From contig OX365948.1 in assembly GCA_947247005.1 (NCBI GenBank), positions 13,505,455 to 13,569,454 of the forward strand: a stretch of 64,000 bases of DNA, in the 5' to 3' direction. The translations under genes were made by a program, and so were the position numbers. Within the stretch, counting starts at the first letter, position 1; each line of letters begins with the position of its first letter. Positions 47,461 to 59,466 of the stretch are shown one piece after another. The notes beneath the pieces were generated by a model. It had not been told where the DNA came from. It worked only from the letters and a program-made list of their open reading frames with translations, and did no database searches. Source of the stretch: Spisula solida. Its lineage: Eukaryota > Mollusca > Bivalvia > Venerida > Mactridae.

Positions 47461-48390
47461 CAGGGTTTTTGCCATTCTGTATAATTGACTGTTAATGCTT
47501 CCTTTAGTTCCATGTTGTTAGAAGTTTTATAGATCTACATCAAAGGCTATGTCTGCTTCATTACCTTCTACTGGATTTGTCATTTGTTTGTCCTTTCATT
47601 ATGCTACATGCCATACATCTAAATGCTGCTCAAAGCATGACCCTAATTGCATAAAAATCAATCAGATCATTTCATTGTAGAGCATCATTTTTCTGAAGGA
47701 ATGTTGACAGAGGACTTATACTAATGATTGCAAGTAATCAGTTTGAAGTATTGTCTCTTGACTTGTCAGAATTTGCAGTATCTGGCTTCTTCTGAAACAT
47801 TACGCGAGTTACTTAACCTATTGTTATCAGTGATGCAGTCCCTTCACACATTAAGCCTATGGAAGCAATTTTTTTAAACCCCACACATGTTGCTTGTAAG
47901 TAAACATAAGAGGGCAAGGGATGGTTATTATTCTTGACCTATGGATGGAGACTACCTCTCCAAACCAAAGTGGTCTACTGGCATTCTATCCATTGCATTG
48001 GTTAAATGCTCCAATCCTTTAATTCTTATTTGTCATATTTGCCCTACCTTGGAGAAGTCTTGGCAATCTTCTTCCCTATGACCATGAATGAATATTTAAG
48101 ATAGAACATGTAACATAAAGCCACAAAACCTGCTTGTACTGGATTCACCAAGACCATGTTACATGATGCATTCACTTAATTATTTCAAATCACTCCCTGG
48201 AGGCATTATTCTATGATACAACTGTTGGCCAACATTGAGCTCTTTCTCATCGTGTTCTTGTATTGGCAAAAACTGCTTTATTGTAGAACTTGCTTTCACT
48301 ACTGTGCTTTCCCTACTATGTCTCAAGGTTCATGTAAAGTGGAAACTTCTTTACCCACTGGTTTATCCCTTACATGATTTTGTACCTTAG
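47461..48390. other. Unique non-coding DNA
   Basis: No feature recognised. Confidence 0.4.
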
Positions 48391-49658
48391 CACATACGAG
48401 GGTTGTCCCAGTAAATCGTGTACTTTGCTTATAATTTTCTTATGTGGCGTCACATGATCATGATTTTTTGTAGATACCTTCATAAATTCAATCTTTATAG
48501 GAATTATGCGTGAAAAGTATACAGATATGTATATAATGCGCAGTATCCTTGATTGACCAACCCCATGTATGCAAATGCGGCGCAACCCATGAAACACGAC
48601 ATGTTTTGTTTAATGTATTTTCAATAAACTTGTCATCCTAAGAACTTCAATTAGTCATTGCTCATCATTTTCATGTCAGTAGATACAAATGTCTTTTTAG
48701 TTTTATAACGGTAAATTCCAAATGAAAATCATTGTTGGTGCGAGAAATACACATGTTTGAATTGCCACACTAAATATATAAATGTGCAAGAATTGCAACG
48801 TCAGAAGAGGAAAACACCCGTAGAACAACAGTACAATTTATAGTTTTGTACGACATGACATCGAAATATAGTTTAATACCCTAATTTGCACTGACACTTA
48901 TAAATCAAAATGTCTAGAACATGTGTGGTTGAGTGACAAGGACGATTTAATGATGTTTTGGTTATCAGCGGGTTGTACATCTAACTTATCCACTCCGCCA
49001 ATGCACCACTGATTTTCATTCTTCTCGCAGTTTAAGGCATATGTTGGGGTCAGTCATTTCCCGTGTAGAGGGTTGGTTATGTCGGTTATACAGCTTTTTC
49101 ATGGTGCATTAGACTGTGACTGGTTCGTTAATGTGTATTAGAAAAGGGTTCAATGTCATTGTATGCATATTGAATACAATGGACAATACTTTAAAATGGA
49201 GAAAAATGTTTTGCAGAATGACATTATTATGCCCCCCATCTTTGATGAGGGAGTATATTGCTTTGCACATGTCTGTCTGTCGGTCATATAAAATGGTTTC
49301 CGTTCAATAACGCTTTTACATGGATGTTGGTCAGCAACAGTAGATGACCCCTATTGATTTTAGGTCAAAGGTCAAAGTCACTGCGAGCTTTACCATTTCT
49401 GACTATTGGGCTGCCATTGGGGCATACATGTTTTACAAACATCTGTTGTTACCTTGACGTCACTGTGCGCCGCAATTGCATACCATGTGTATTAATAATG
49501 TTAACATACATTTAATTTCATGACACATTTTCATGAAATGTTAGATACCTGCTAAGAACATATTTATTAATCATCAGTGAAAATTTGAAACTAAATGTTT
49601 GAATAGTTTTTGTGTAATAAGCAAAGTACACGATTTACTGGGACAACCCTCGTATGTG
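48391..49658. mobile_element. Tc1/mariner-like element with 42-bp perfect TIRs
   Basis: 48391-48432 and 49617-49658 are exact inverted copies over 42 bp (CACATACGAGGGTTGTCCCA...GCTTAT). If the target is TA at 48395/49653, the element proper starts CGAGGGTTGTCC, an end typical of mariner-like families. Minus an inserted A element, about 1.05 kb of interior remains; all frames are broken and I see no transposase catalytic motif, so it is non-autonomous or decayed. The perfect TIRs argue for recent activity in trans. Confidence 0.8.
49228..49450 (+). mobile_element. Hairpin-ended element A, copy 4, inside the TIR element
   Basis: A minimal one-unit copy. It has TATGCCCC (49228) with the CATC-TTT-GATG hairpin, a GTCTGTCTGTCGG run, AGGTCAAAGGTCAAAGTCA, then inverted GGGGCATA (49419-49426), a perfect stem ATGTTT-TAC-AAACAT (49428-49442) and CTGTTGTT. 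It is bounded by ACATTAT on the left and ACCTTGACG on the right, giving clear insertion points within the host element. Confidence 0.85.
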
Positions 49659-51064
49659 TGGCTTGCCACGTTGGCATCCAAACTATCGGGATTTGATTCC
49701 CAGATTTGGCTTGTTTTGTTCTTCTATGACATTGGCTATGATCATGGCTGCGGTCATGTCCTCATTGAAAGTTGCTAGGTAGCACTGGTATTCATTTTCA
49801 GAAGAAACTTATTTTGTCAACTTGTTGCCGTACATTTGACTGATTTTAAACCTAATGAAAAAGAATTTTGCATACAAATTTTAGCTGCATTTATGTACTA
49901 GTATTTTTTTACTATGTCCTTTTGACAGAGGAACTGGGCTAATCTCCATGTTTGTCAGATGAATAGAGGGATCTAGTTAATCATGTTGCACAACTAAATG
50001 GTGTGAAAGGTAGTGTAATTGATTTAATGCAAGGTTACGCTGGAAGCTTACCAATGTGACAAATCTATTTCTGCTAGCCCTTCTGTCTGTCATAGAAGCC
50101 TGGAAAACTAAAATTGATGGCTTGTCATTGACAGGGAAGATAGTTTCCAGACAATTTAATGTGCTTTAGCTACCACAGTGTACATGGGACAAGGCACATT
50201 TCAGCGGAATGAAGGCACAACCTATTCATATCCATGTGTTTAAAATAATGTAACTGTAATATATAATTTTATGTCAATGTTGTGCTTTTAAGTGTTGGCA
50301 TGGGATTAATGCCACCCTTCTTCTAATTTTCCTGAGTATTTAAGAGACGTCGTGAGTACAGGTATGCTGGTGCTGTTTAATCCTCATGGGTAAAATTGGC
50401 CGTGTGATTCCTATGGTACATGTATGTGACAAGCATCTTGCTGTTGTCCTTTAGTTTAAGATATTGTTCTACAACAATGACATGTCACCTGGAATGGAGT
50501 TTTGATACAGAGCATAGTGCCCTAGGTATTTGAATGAAGACCTAATTCAGATCTTGCAGGATTCAAAAACAAACAGTCGCTCACAGGAAAGGGAGAGAAA
50601 ACCCATGTGATAAGTTGACTGGGCATTGCATGGTATTTAATGACGCCTTTCCTGTTGTACAATGTTATGTTACAATTTTATGGTTTTGAACAGATTTATG
50701 CTTGTCTGCTGATATTTATATCTTATGACCCATGAAGAATTGTAAAGGGAGATATCAGTGCGATATTTTAATATTTTCTCCATTATTTTTTCCTAGAAAA
50801 GCAATATGTTATGGCATACTGTTTCACATGAGCTGAGTTATGTTTTATAAATATATGGGAGTCTTGTTCTCTCTAATATGACCTGTCATGTTTGTTAGTA
50901 CGGCTGATTTATTACTGTATTAGGATAGACAGGAGAAGTAGAGACTTGTCACCAACGTAATGAACTCCTTCAGTCTGCTGTAATAATATGCTGATTTATA
51001 AACAATCTTCCTTTATAGATTGAATAAGGTAGTAGAGTCTGATGACTGCTAAAGTTGTGAATTT
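49659..51064. other. Unique non-coding DNA
   Basis: Just right of the TIR element, GGGATTTGATTCCC (about 49689) resembles a polymerase III B box, but no convincing A box accompanies it. Nothing else recognised. Confidence 0.4.
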
Positions 51065-51513
51065 AGTGTATCATGGTGACTGTGTTTGTAATAAAATGGG
51101 ACATGGTGATTGTGTTTGTAATAAAATGGGACATGGTGACCCTGTTTGTAATAAAGATGGTCCTGGCAACCATGGTTGTAATAAAGTAGGCCATTATGAC
51201 TGTGCTTGTAATAAAGTTGGCCATGGTGATTGTGTTTGTAATAAGTTGGCCATGGTGATTGTGTTTGTAATAAGTTGGCCATGGTGATTGTAATAAGTTG
51301 GCCATGGTGATTGTGTTTGTAATAAAGTTGGTCATGGTGATTGTGTTTGTAATAAAGTTGGCCATGGTGATTGTGTTTGTAATAAAGTTGGCCATGGTGA
51401 TTTTTTTTAATAAAGTTGGCCATGGTGATTGTGTTTGTAATTAAGTTGGCCATGGTGACCATGTTTGTAATAAAGTTGACCTTGGTGACCATGTTTGTGA
51501 TAAAAGTTTGCCA
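51065..51513. repeat. 30-bp minisatellite, about 15 copies
   Basis: The unit TTGGCCATGGTGATTGTGTT plus TGTAATAAAG repeats about 15 times; some units are shortened. Because it is a multiple of three, stop-free frames of up to 172 codons appear on the minus strand (asparagine/histidine-rich), which I regard as shadows. Confidence 0.93.
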
Positions 51514-53036
51514 TGGAGACTGTTTGTTGGCAATAATGTAACAGTCTGATTCCTGAGTATTATACAATACATCACATTTCCATTTCTGTTCTAAACACTA
51601 CAATAGCTTGTCTGAATAGTGATGCAAAGCCAAATAATGGTGGATTCTTTATAAAATAAACTAATCACTAAATGGTTGGTATTTATTTTCAAGTAGATAG
51701 TCTTATTTCTTGCATTGTGTTTTGGCACTGGCTCCTATTGATGTTATTTTGTTCCAGACTGACAAAGATATACTGTCCCCCCAAATGAAACCACAATATC
51801 TCTGTTAATGTTCTCCATATTTATGGTTAACTAGTACTCTATCCACCTACATGTTCTTAGAATATTCACTAATGTCAGTTATTACCTTAGAGGTTTTCAC
51901 AACAATTTAGGCTTTGACTTGTGGGCTAAATTAAGATTTTGATTAAAGACTGAAAACTTTCAAAGCAACAGCAAGCAGACACTTTATCAGGGTGCTTTAA
52001 TGCTTTTCTCAGAAAAGGCCTCTCATTCCCATGGAAATAGTTTAAAGATTATACAATAAAAAATGGTAATATAACTCGCACTGTGCATTAATGTTGTATT
52101 GAAATGGTAATTTGTTTAGAAATTGTGCTACTGATGTTGAAATTGTTGCCCTGGCTGATTAACAACCTACGTTTATCAAACTTATATGTTGAAACAAAAC
52201 AGGAAACTTTCCTCTTTTTAGATCAATATTGTATTTTGTCAGTAAATGGTATAAAATGAATTTATATAAAATAATGCCTCTAATGGCAACGCTTTTATTT
52301 AGTGATGGTATCGTTTTCATGTTCCTTTGAAGATGCCTCAGATTGCATTGAATCAATTGCTAAATGTCATGTTCAAGCATTATTATATTGCAAACATTCT
52401 CCCTTAGTTCGAAAATAAAATAGTGTTTGTTTCGTCTCCCATTCTACCTACGCACATAAATCGCCCCTATCCAATAGTATTTTTTGAGAAATCAGAAATT
52501 TTATTCGGGATGAAATTAGCGAAAGTTTTTCAATATTACTACTGTTAATTTTTTTTAGTATTTTGTCTACGTACCTATCCAACCCTAAGTCGCTTGAGGT
52601 CGCTTGAGGGGAAACAAACAATATTTCAGTTTTAGTGATGTTGTGTAACAATTTTCTCCAGGAATCATGGATTGAAGGCACCATCTTATGTTTCCCTGCC
52701 TTTTGTGTGGGAGTAATAAGGTGTCGTTTGTCCACTGTACCAATACTTCTTATACCCTTGGACTGTCAGACAAAGAGGTATTGGGAAGTGGGTGGGGGAG
52801 AATTTGCCACCTTGCATAACTCTGGTTTCTTTGTTTGTGTCTTGTTTCCCTTGTTTGTTTCAATGTGAACATTAATTGCCATGTTGCTATATCAACGTTT
52901 TCAAGACTGAATACTTCATAAAATAAGAAATTGGTCTTACAATTATCATATGTATAGCATCATCTTACTGGTAAAGGCAAGAAATAGTTTTTTTATAAAC
53001 AACAACGAAACTTAAACCAATATGGTGTATAGCTAT
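51514..53036. other. Unique non-coding DNA
   Basis: A short GTCGCTTGAG duplication at about 52589; otherwise nothing recognised. Confidence 0.4.
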
Positions 53037-53195
53037 CAGGGCTCGACACTAACACTGGTCCGCTGGTCCGAGACCAGTGAAAATTCAGAAGGACCAGTGA
53101 AAATACTGGAGGACCAGTAATTGTCCTATTTACAAATTGGGCGCTTTTGCCCTGTGGGACCGGTGGCCAAAATAGTTAGTGTCTAGGCCTAGCTA
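53037..53195 (+). repeat. Interspersed repeat, copy 2 (GGGCTCGACACTAAC family)
   Basis: GGGCTCGACACTAACACTGG through ACTGGAGGACCAGTAATTGT to AGTTAGTGTCTAGGCCT. It aligns with the minus-strand copy at 44127-44281 and starts and stops at equivalent points, so the boundaries of the family are defined by this pair. Confidence 0.8.
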
Positions 53196-53504
53196 TATTA
53201 GAGTTTATTTTGTAATAAACTGCTTACTTGGGCAGTATTATTGCAAAAGAAAGTTAAATCCAGTGTGGTGAAAATATATAAAAAGTACATAGTTATATAC
53301 ATCGTTACACACATAAGTTGACAAACATGGATAAAATGTTCAATAGACAATAAAAAGAATGTTTAAATGGCCAGTCATTTTGTATCTACTTTATAGCTTA
53401 TTTGCTTCCAGACTCTTATCTTTTAACGTTGAGCATTTGGCAGGTAGACCCACTGTTACCAGTTACCATTTATAACTCAAGCTTATCACAGGCTCCCAAA
53501 TACC

Positions 53505-53575
53505 TGTTGCCGATATCAGAATTGAACCCTTTAGGATGCCTTGATCACTCAGCCACAGATCACTCAGCCACAGAT
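53505..53575 (-). mobile_element. tRNA-derived SINE head, minus strand
   Basis: On the minus strand TGGCTGAGTGATCAAGGC (from 53555) resembles an A box and GGTTCAATTC (53528-53519) a B box, at roughly tRNA spacing. The A-box region is duplicated with a 15-bp period (GATCACTCAGCCACA twice on the plus strand). The body probably extends left towards 53400, but its end is unclear. A 126-codon plus-strand ORF over this region is therefore not credible as a gene. Confidence 0.6.
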
Positions 53576-54554
53576 CTATGCAAAATTTGTCCAATTCTCC
53601 TGCTGATTTGTCAACAACAACATAAAATCCAACTTGAATACAGTCAAGGAAAAGGTCATGAACACAATATTCTGTTAGTAGACAAACCAGTTCTAGTATG
53701 GTCAGATTGCAAAGCTGAACTCTGTCATCCATGTCATCCATACTTTAGTACATCGTTGGCATTTTCTAGCACTTCTGAATGACAAAGTAATAGGCGAAAG
53801 TTTTGAAATGGCTTTTGATATATTCAAGCTATCGGTCAATTGTACACATGTTTTACCCGATGAAAATCCATGCATGCAACTTATTTCTCTCTGACAATGT
53901 AAGCATGCCCAATTATTGTGGAAGTCGATTGAATCACATAATATAATTATACATTCATTGTGTGGAATACAGTGCCGTACATTAATTCAAGCATGTATAT
54001 CTATGTGCCAAGAAATTACATGCTAGCATGAACTTGTGTTTACTCAAACGACAATTGTCAAGTGACGATATTGTCAAGTGACAATCGTCTGTTTATGGTG
54101 TCATGATGTCTCTGGTTAGGATATAAAGATAATTTAAGACAACAGTCTTAAGTATTTGTCTAACTCTAGACGACAACTAGATAATTTGTTATTGCAATAT
54201 GTTCTTCTCTGTGGGAAGTATATTTATTCCAGGAGATATTTTGACTAGGCATTCTTGATTGTTGCACACATTTCAGGAAAGGCATGCCTTTGTGATGAAC
54301 TCATATTAAATAAATTGCAGGTCTGAAAAGTGTAAATAGATTTTAACAAACTCAAAGACATAACCAAAGGAATTGCCACAAAAAAAGTTAACAGAGTGCA
54401 TATTGTGAAAGACTTTATTGAAGCATTGTCCAGCAGGTATACAAGTCTTCGACTTATGCTGATTTTTTCATTTGGTGGCCAGCGTGCTTTGTTTTTGCCA
54501 TAGACAGTTTCAAGTAGTGTAATTGCTTCTTTCACCTACGATTTATGTCAGTTC
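53576..54554. other. Unique non-coding DNA
   Basis: CAATTGTCAAGTGACG...GTCAAGTGACAATCG near 54051 is a small self-complementary motif; no gene recognised. Confidence 0.45.
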
Positions 54555-54683
54555 CTGGTGCTCCTCTTGTATTTGTTATTGTTTACATGTATGTTGTTTG
54601 CATCATTGTTGGTCATTTGAGTTTCTGCATTTGTTTCTTGTGTTTGTATTGTGTTCCTTGTATGACCATGTTGGTCATTAATT
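54555..54683. repeat. Left part of a TTGT-rich degenerate repeat
   Basis: TGTTTGTATTGTGTTCCTTG and TATGACCATGTTGGTCATT match 56046-56081 on the far side of element D, so element D (54684-55905) splits one degenerate array. Confidence 0.7.
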
Positions 54684-55905
54684 AGCTCATCTGATTTTTG
54701 AAAAAAAGATGATCGAGTTATTGTCATCACTTGATCGTCGCCGTTGCATGGTTAAGTTTTGTGTTTAGGTAAACTTTTTTCATAAACTATCAAAGCTATT
54801 GCTTTGAAACTTGAAACACTTGTTCACTATCAATACCTGAGCCTGTAAAGAAAGACCCATAACTCTGATCTGCATTTTGTAAGAATAATTGCCCCTTTTT
54901 GGGTTAAGTTTTGCGTTTAGGTCCGCTTTTCTCCTAAACTATCAAAAGTTATTGCTTTGAAACTTTCTACACTTGTTCACCATCAACACCTGACCATGTC
55001 AAGTGAGAACCATTACTCTGATCTGCATTTTGCATGAGTTATTGCCCCTTTTTGGACTCAGAAAATTCCTTGGTTAAGTTTTGTGTTTAGGTCCACTTTT
55101 CTTATACACTATGTGGGCTATTGCTTTGAAACTTACAACACTTGTTCACCATCAACACCTGACCATGTTAAGCGAGAACCATTACTCTGATCTGCATTTT
55201 GCATGAGTTATTGCCCCTTTTTGGGCTAAAAAATTCCTTGGTTAAGTTTTGTGTTTATGTCCACTTTTCTCGTACATTATGTGAGCCATTGCTTTGAAAC
55301 TTTCAACACTTGTTCACCATCAACACCTGACCATGTCAAGCTAGAACCATAACTCTAATCTGCATTTTGTTTGAGTTATTGCCCCTTTTTGGGCTCAGAA
55401 AATTCCTTGGTTAAGTTTTGTGTTTAGGTCCACTTTTCTCATACACTTTGTGGGCTGTTGCTTTGAAACTTTCAACACTTGTTCATGATCAATACCTGGC
55501 CATGTCAAGCATGAACCATAACTCTGATCTGTATTCTGCATGAGTTATTTCCCCTTTTGGACTTAGTAAATTCCTTGGTTAAGTTTTGTGTTTAGGTCCA
55601 CTTTTCTCATACACTATGTGGGCTATTGCTTTGAAACTTTCAACACTTGTTCACCATCAACACCTGACCATGTCAAGCCAGAACCGTAAGTGAGTTTTAT
55701 TTTGCAAGAGTTATTGCCCCTTTTACGACTTAGTAAATTCCTTGGTTAAGTTTTGTGTTACGGTCCACTTTTCTCCTAAACTATCTAAGTTATTGCTTTG
55801 AAACTTTCAACACTTATTCATCATCAGTACCTGACCATGTCAAGCATGACCCATAACTCTGATCAGTATTTTGCAAGAGTTATTGCCCCTTTTTTCACCA
55901 CCATT
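54684..55905 (+). mobile_element. Hairpin-ended element D, seven core repeats
   Basis: Opens AGCTCATCTGATTTTT...AAAAAGATGATCGAG (imperfect hairpin, 54684-54719), then GATCGTCGCCGTTG. The core is seven copies of a unit near 168 bp starting about 54751, 54900, 55071, 55240, 55410, 55577 and 55745 (GGTTAAGTTTTGTGTTTAGG, CACTTGTTCACCATCAACAC, GAGTTATTGCCCCTTTT). The 3' subterminal repeat and terminal hairpin are not found; it ends abruptly next to an A-family scrap (AGGTCAGTAGGTCAAAGGTC at about 55918). Confidence 0.75.
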
Positions 55906-55935
55906 TCCTCTGTTTTTGAGGTCAGTAGGTCAAAG

Positions 55936-56140
55936 GTCAAGTTGTTTGTTAAAGTGTTTGTCCTTGTTGTGCATTTGTTTGTCCTTGTTGTGGATTTGAG
56001 TGTTTGTATTTTGTGTCTTGTGTGACCTTGTTGTTTATTGGAGTGTTTGTATTGTATTCCTTGTATGACCATGTTGGTCATTTATTTGTTAAAGTGTATA
56101 TCCTTGTTGTGCATTGGTGTGTTTGTATTTTATTTATCTT
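55936..56140. repeat. Right part of a TTGT-rich degenerate repeat
   Basis: TGTTTGTCCTTGTTGTG, GTTAAAGTG and TGGAGTGTTTGTATT units recur irregularly. The part at 56046-56081 matches the array left of element D. Confidence 0.7.
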
Positions 56141-58432
56141 GTATATTGTCATTGAAGGATATAATCTGAATTGAAACCAAACCACTTCTTACACATTTTA
56201 TATTAGCATATACCGGTAGTTGTATCAACAATGGGAGATGGTTGCTGCAAGGCTGATATGTCACCACGTGTAACAGAGACAATCAGTGTTTGACTTTCAA
56301 TGTTTCTACCAGAACATGTAATAGAACTTCCAATCAGATGTGATGACACTTTTAATGCATATTTAATGACATTAGGAGAGAGTCTCAAGTAGCTTTAATT
56401 CAATTGAGTTGTTGTAAAGTATAGTGTGAACAAATTAACTGTGTCATTTAACCTTGAACCCTTGATTTTATAACAATATTGTCTCAAATTTAATTTCAGT
56501 GTTTGTTTTCATGAGTAAAAAAAATTAAGTTGCAGAACTTACTATAATAATAAAAAATTGGAAATCCAAGAAAAACAATAGACAAATTGCATGTACCGTA
56601 TTTTGTATTGTATTGTTTTAATTACATACTGTTTGCTTGGTGTTATATGAATATGTATTACATTCGTTAATTGTATTATGTAATAGAATATTAAAAGAAA
56701 AAAAGCTTTCAAAATGGCCATGCTGGTTTGTGCATTTTAAGTAGCTTTGCTTTTGACGTAGGAGTTTCTATATAATGTCTATGTCCTACTGTCTATTGAC
56801 ATTTTGGCAGCTTAATATTTGGTTTCACCATACAGTTGTTTTTTCCCTGAGAAAATCTATAAATAATTTATACCCCTAACATTAATAGTAAGTTAATATC
56901 AATTAGTGTAATGGCAAAAGGAAGCTGATACCATTCCTCTCTATTTAATTTGTTCTTTAGATAGTTTAAGTCATGAGAAAATAAAACAGACAAATCTAAT
57001 TGTCATTTCTGTAAATGGTGGAATATTTCCCATTATAAGGCAGAAACAATTTTCACAGACAGGGAGAATGATGTTTCTGTTGTTAGTTTATGTTAATTGC
57101 CATTGAATGCTTAATTGGTTGTTCAAATCAAAGTGATAAGAGGAAGATGATCTGATGAGTGCTTCAATTAGTGTATGATCTTATAATTATATAAACATGA
57201 ATCAATCTATGAGTTGATTGTCAGGTTTTGTTCATGGAAACAATATAAAACTAGAAGCTGACAGATACAGAATGAAGATGATGATATTTTTTACAAGAGT
57301 TTGCTCAATCATGGAAAAGAAATTTATAACTGAGAATGCCACAGCCACAAGAGAGGGCTTTGCCTCACATATCCCTTGGTAACATCGGGATAAAAAAACA
57401 TTTGGATATGTGAACTTGCAAGGGCATAATCCTTTGTTATGTAAAAGAGCATGAATTTAAGATTCTTATGTTCAGTTACCATTTTATCTGTAATAAGGTG
57501 GTAGACTATAACATAGTATCTATGACATAGGTTTCTTAAAGGTGTTTGGGACACCATGCTCATCATCATGCAGATTCCCTTAAACCCCTTATATTGATTA
57601 CCAGTATTTTTCCTTTGTATTGATTAGATATGTAGGGAATTCTAGTTGGTAAAGATGTTCTATTCTCTAAATAGATATTTACTCTTGTATATCACCAACC
57701 ACATGCCCCAAAAATATATATGATTTAGCCATGATTATAACCAAGCTGATGTGCTTGTTAATTTCTGAGATAAATAAGAGAGATAAATATTGATATTAGC
57801 TATCAAACCTTTTCCTGACATATCAAGAGTACTCAAACCTAAAGCAGAATGAAACTTCTTGTTTCTAAACTCTCTGATTATCTTCAATTATTGTCAAGAA
57901 AAAGTTTCTTTGAAATATCAACGTCAAAACATCATTCAATCTTCACATGCAATCTTCACATGCTACTGTATGTTTAGTAGAACTATACAGTAAATAGGCC
58001 TCAGTGAATCCACTCGTCAACTCGTCCTGCACAATATCTATCTTCTTTATTTATATAGCAGGACAAGTAAGATTTTGGGGTTTTCTTTTTTGGAAATAAT
58101 GCAGTACGAGTGCTTTTAAAAAAAATTGTTGAGGCCTGGACTAGACCATTGCTAAATAACATGTTTGTGATTGGCTCACTGTTGTTGAGCATTTTAATTT
58201 TGATGTCATTGGGTATATTTCATTCCATTCTTTGTACATGGTATGTTTCTGCTCTAGATCTACATTCATCACACTGTATTAACTACAGTTGCATATACAG
58301 TATGTAATGCTACACCAATATTTGATTGCTTTCAGGGAATGGTGTGATTGTTTTCTATGATGTGATGTTATATTCCCAGTGGGAGCAGGGCAGCTTATAC
58401 ATTACATTACACACCTACGCCTTTGTTTGTAA
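56141..58432. other. Unique intron-like DNA
   Basis: About 2.3 kb without recognised exons or repeats. An acceptor-like TTGATTGCTTTCAG at about 58336 precedes no frame that fits the upstream exons. Confidence 0.45.
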
Positions 58433-58612
58433 TAGGTCCATATCCTTAAGAAAGACCCGTATTAACAAAAGAATTTCGTGCACGGGTCTGTTTTACGCTG
58501 ACCAGGTCTATATTCGAAATAAAATAGACCTGCCCATGTGCATAACTGACTAAAACAGACCTGCGCACATAATTCTTTTATAATACCGATTTTTCTAAAG
58601 GATACAGACCTA
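58433..58612. mobile_element. 180-bp MITE, arms of about 64 bp
   Basis: Left arm 58433-58497 and right arm 58549-58612 are inverted copies with moderate mismatch: TAGGTC...TATCCTTA against its complement, AACAAAAGAATT against AATTCTTTTAT, GGGTCTGTTTTA against TAAAACAGACC. Arms diverged more than in neighbouring hairpins, so it is probably older. Confidence 0.82.
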
Positions 58613-58802
58613 TTGGTGTGTGACTGAGTTTATCGTTTGTATAAACACTGTTATCGTTAAATGTATGCGTTCGGTGAATTTCGCCAACGTTCATTTCAAA
58701 AAGCGTAATTTGTCGTTAATTAGCAATTAGGCACTTTCGATACTATGATAACTAGTGTATTAAAAGATACGACATAGTAAAAACTAACTAAAAACTACAT
58801 GT

Positions 58803-58879
58803 CGTCCCTTTGGCGCAACAAGGTTGTATCTCACTATATAGTGTATAGAGAGATACAACCTTGTTGCGCCAAAGGGACG
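58803..58879. repeat. Perfect hairpin, 30-bp arms
   Basis: CGTCCCTTTGGCGCAACAAG plus GTTGTATCTC (58803-58832) is exactly inverted at 58850-58879, with a 17-base loop. Zero mismatches indicate very recent origin or sequence homogenisation. Confidence 0.93.
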
Positions 58880-59466
58880 ATGTGTCATATCAATACAAAC
58901 CTTAAAGTAATGATTTGATAATTTAATTTTGTTTCACATCAGTGCATGACAACATACATATACATTTCAATTTGAAGAAAAAAAACATTTGAAAAACATG
59001 CACTATCTCACAATAGATTTTCCTCTATCCCACCTAATGAAAACAACAGAAAATGAACAGGAGTAAATGTACATTCAGTAAATATAAAACAGTCAAGTAT
59101 TTTGGTGTATTTGAACCTTACATTTACCATTGCAATAATAATTTAACAATACAGAAGCTACTTGTTTAATGACTTGTTTAATCCTCTGTATTGTTGAGAA
59201 ATTTTCGCTTGTACAGACGTGTTCTATGAGCGCGATAAATCACGATTACAAATCAAAATACTGCAAGCCCTCAAACTTCATGCGTTGCTAAACCATTGCT
59301 CTAAAATTAGGTTTATTTTTAAAATTTAGTTAATTATAAAACGTTATGTTTACTTAATCCTTACGACACTCTTCACAAAAGTCTAATGCCAGTGACAGTA
59401 TACCGTCTAAGTCACAGTCTGATATGGTCGTATTGTGCGTAAGTCGGATAACAACCTCGTACATCC
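58880..59466. other. Unique non-coding DNA between hairpins
   Basis: No feature recognised. Confidence 0.4.

Noticed and set aside
49659..49710. tRNA gene or SINE beside the mariner-like element
   Set aside because: Only a B-box-like GGGATTTGATTCCC is present; I could not fold a cloverleaf or find an A box at the right distance.
51049..51567. 172-codon asparagine/histidine-rich minus-strand ORF
   Set aside because: It is the complement of a 30-bp minisatellite whose period is a multiple of three; no domain or start context supports it.
53402..53782. 126-codon plus-strand ORF
   Set aside because: It overlaps a minus-strand SINE head with a 15-bp duplication, and the residue composition shows no domain pattern.
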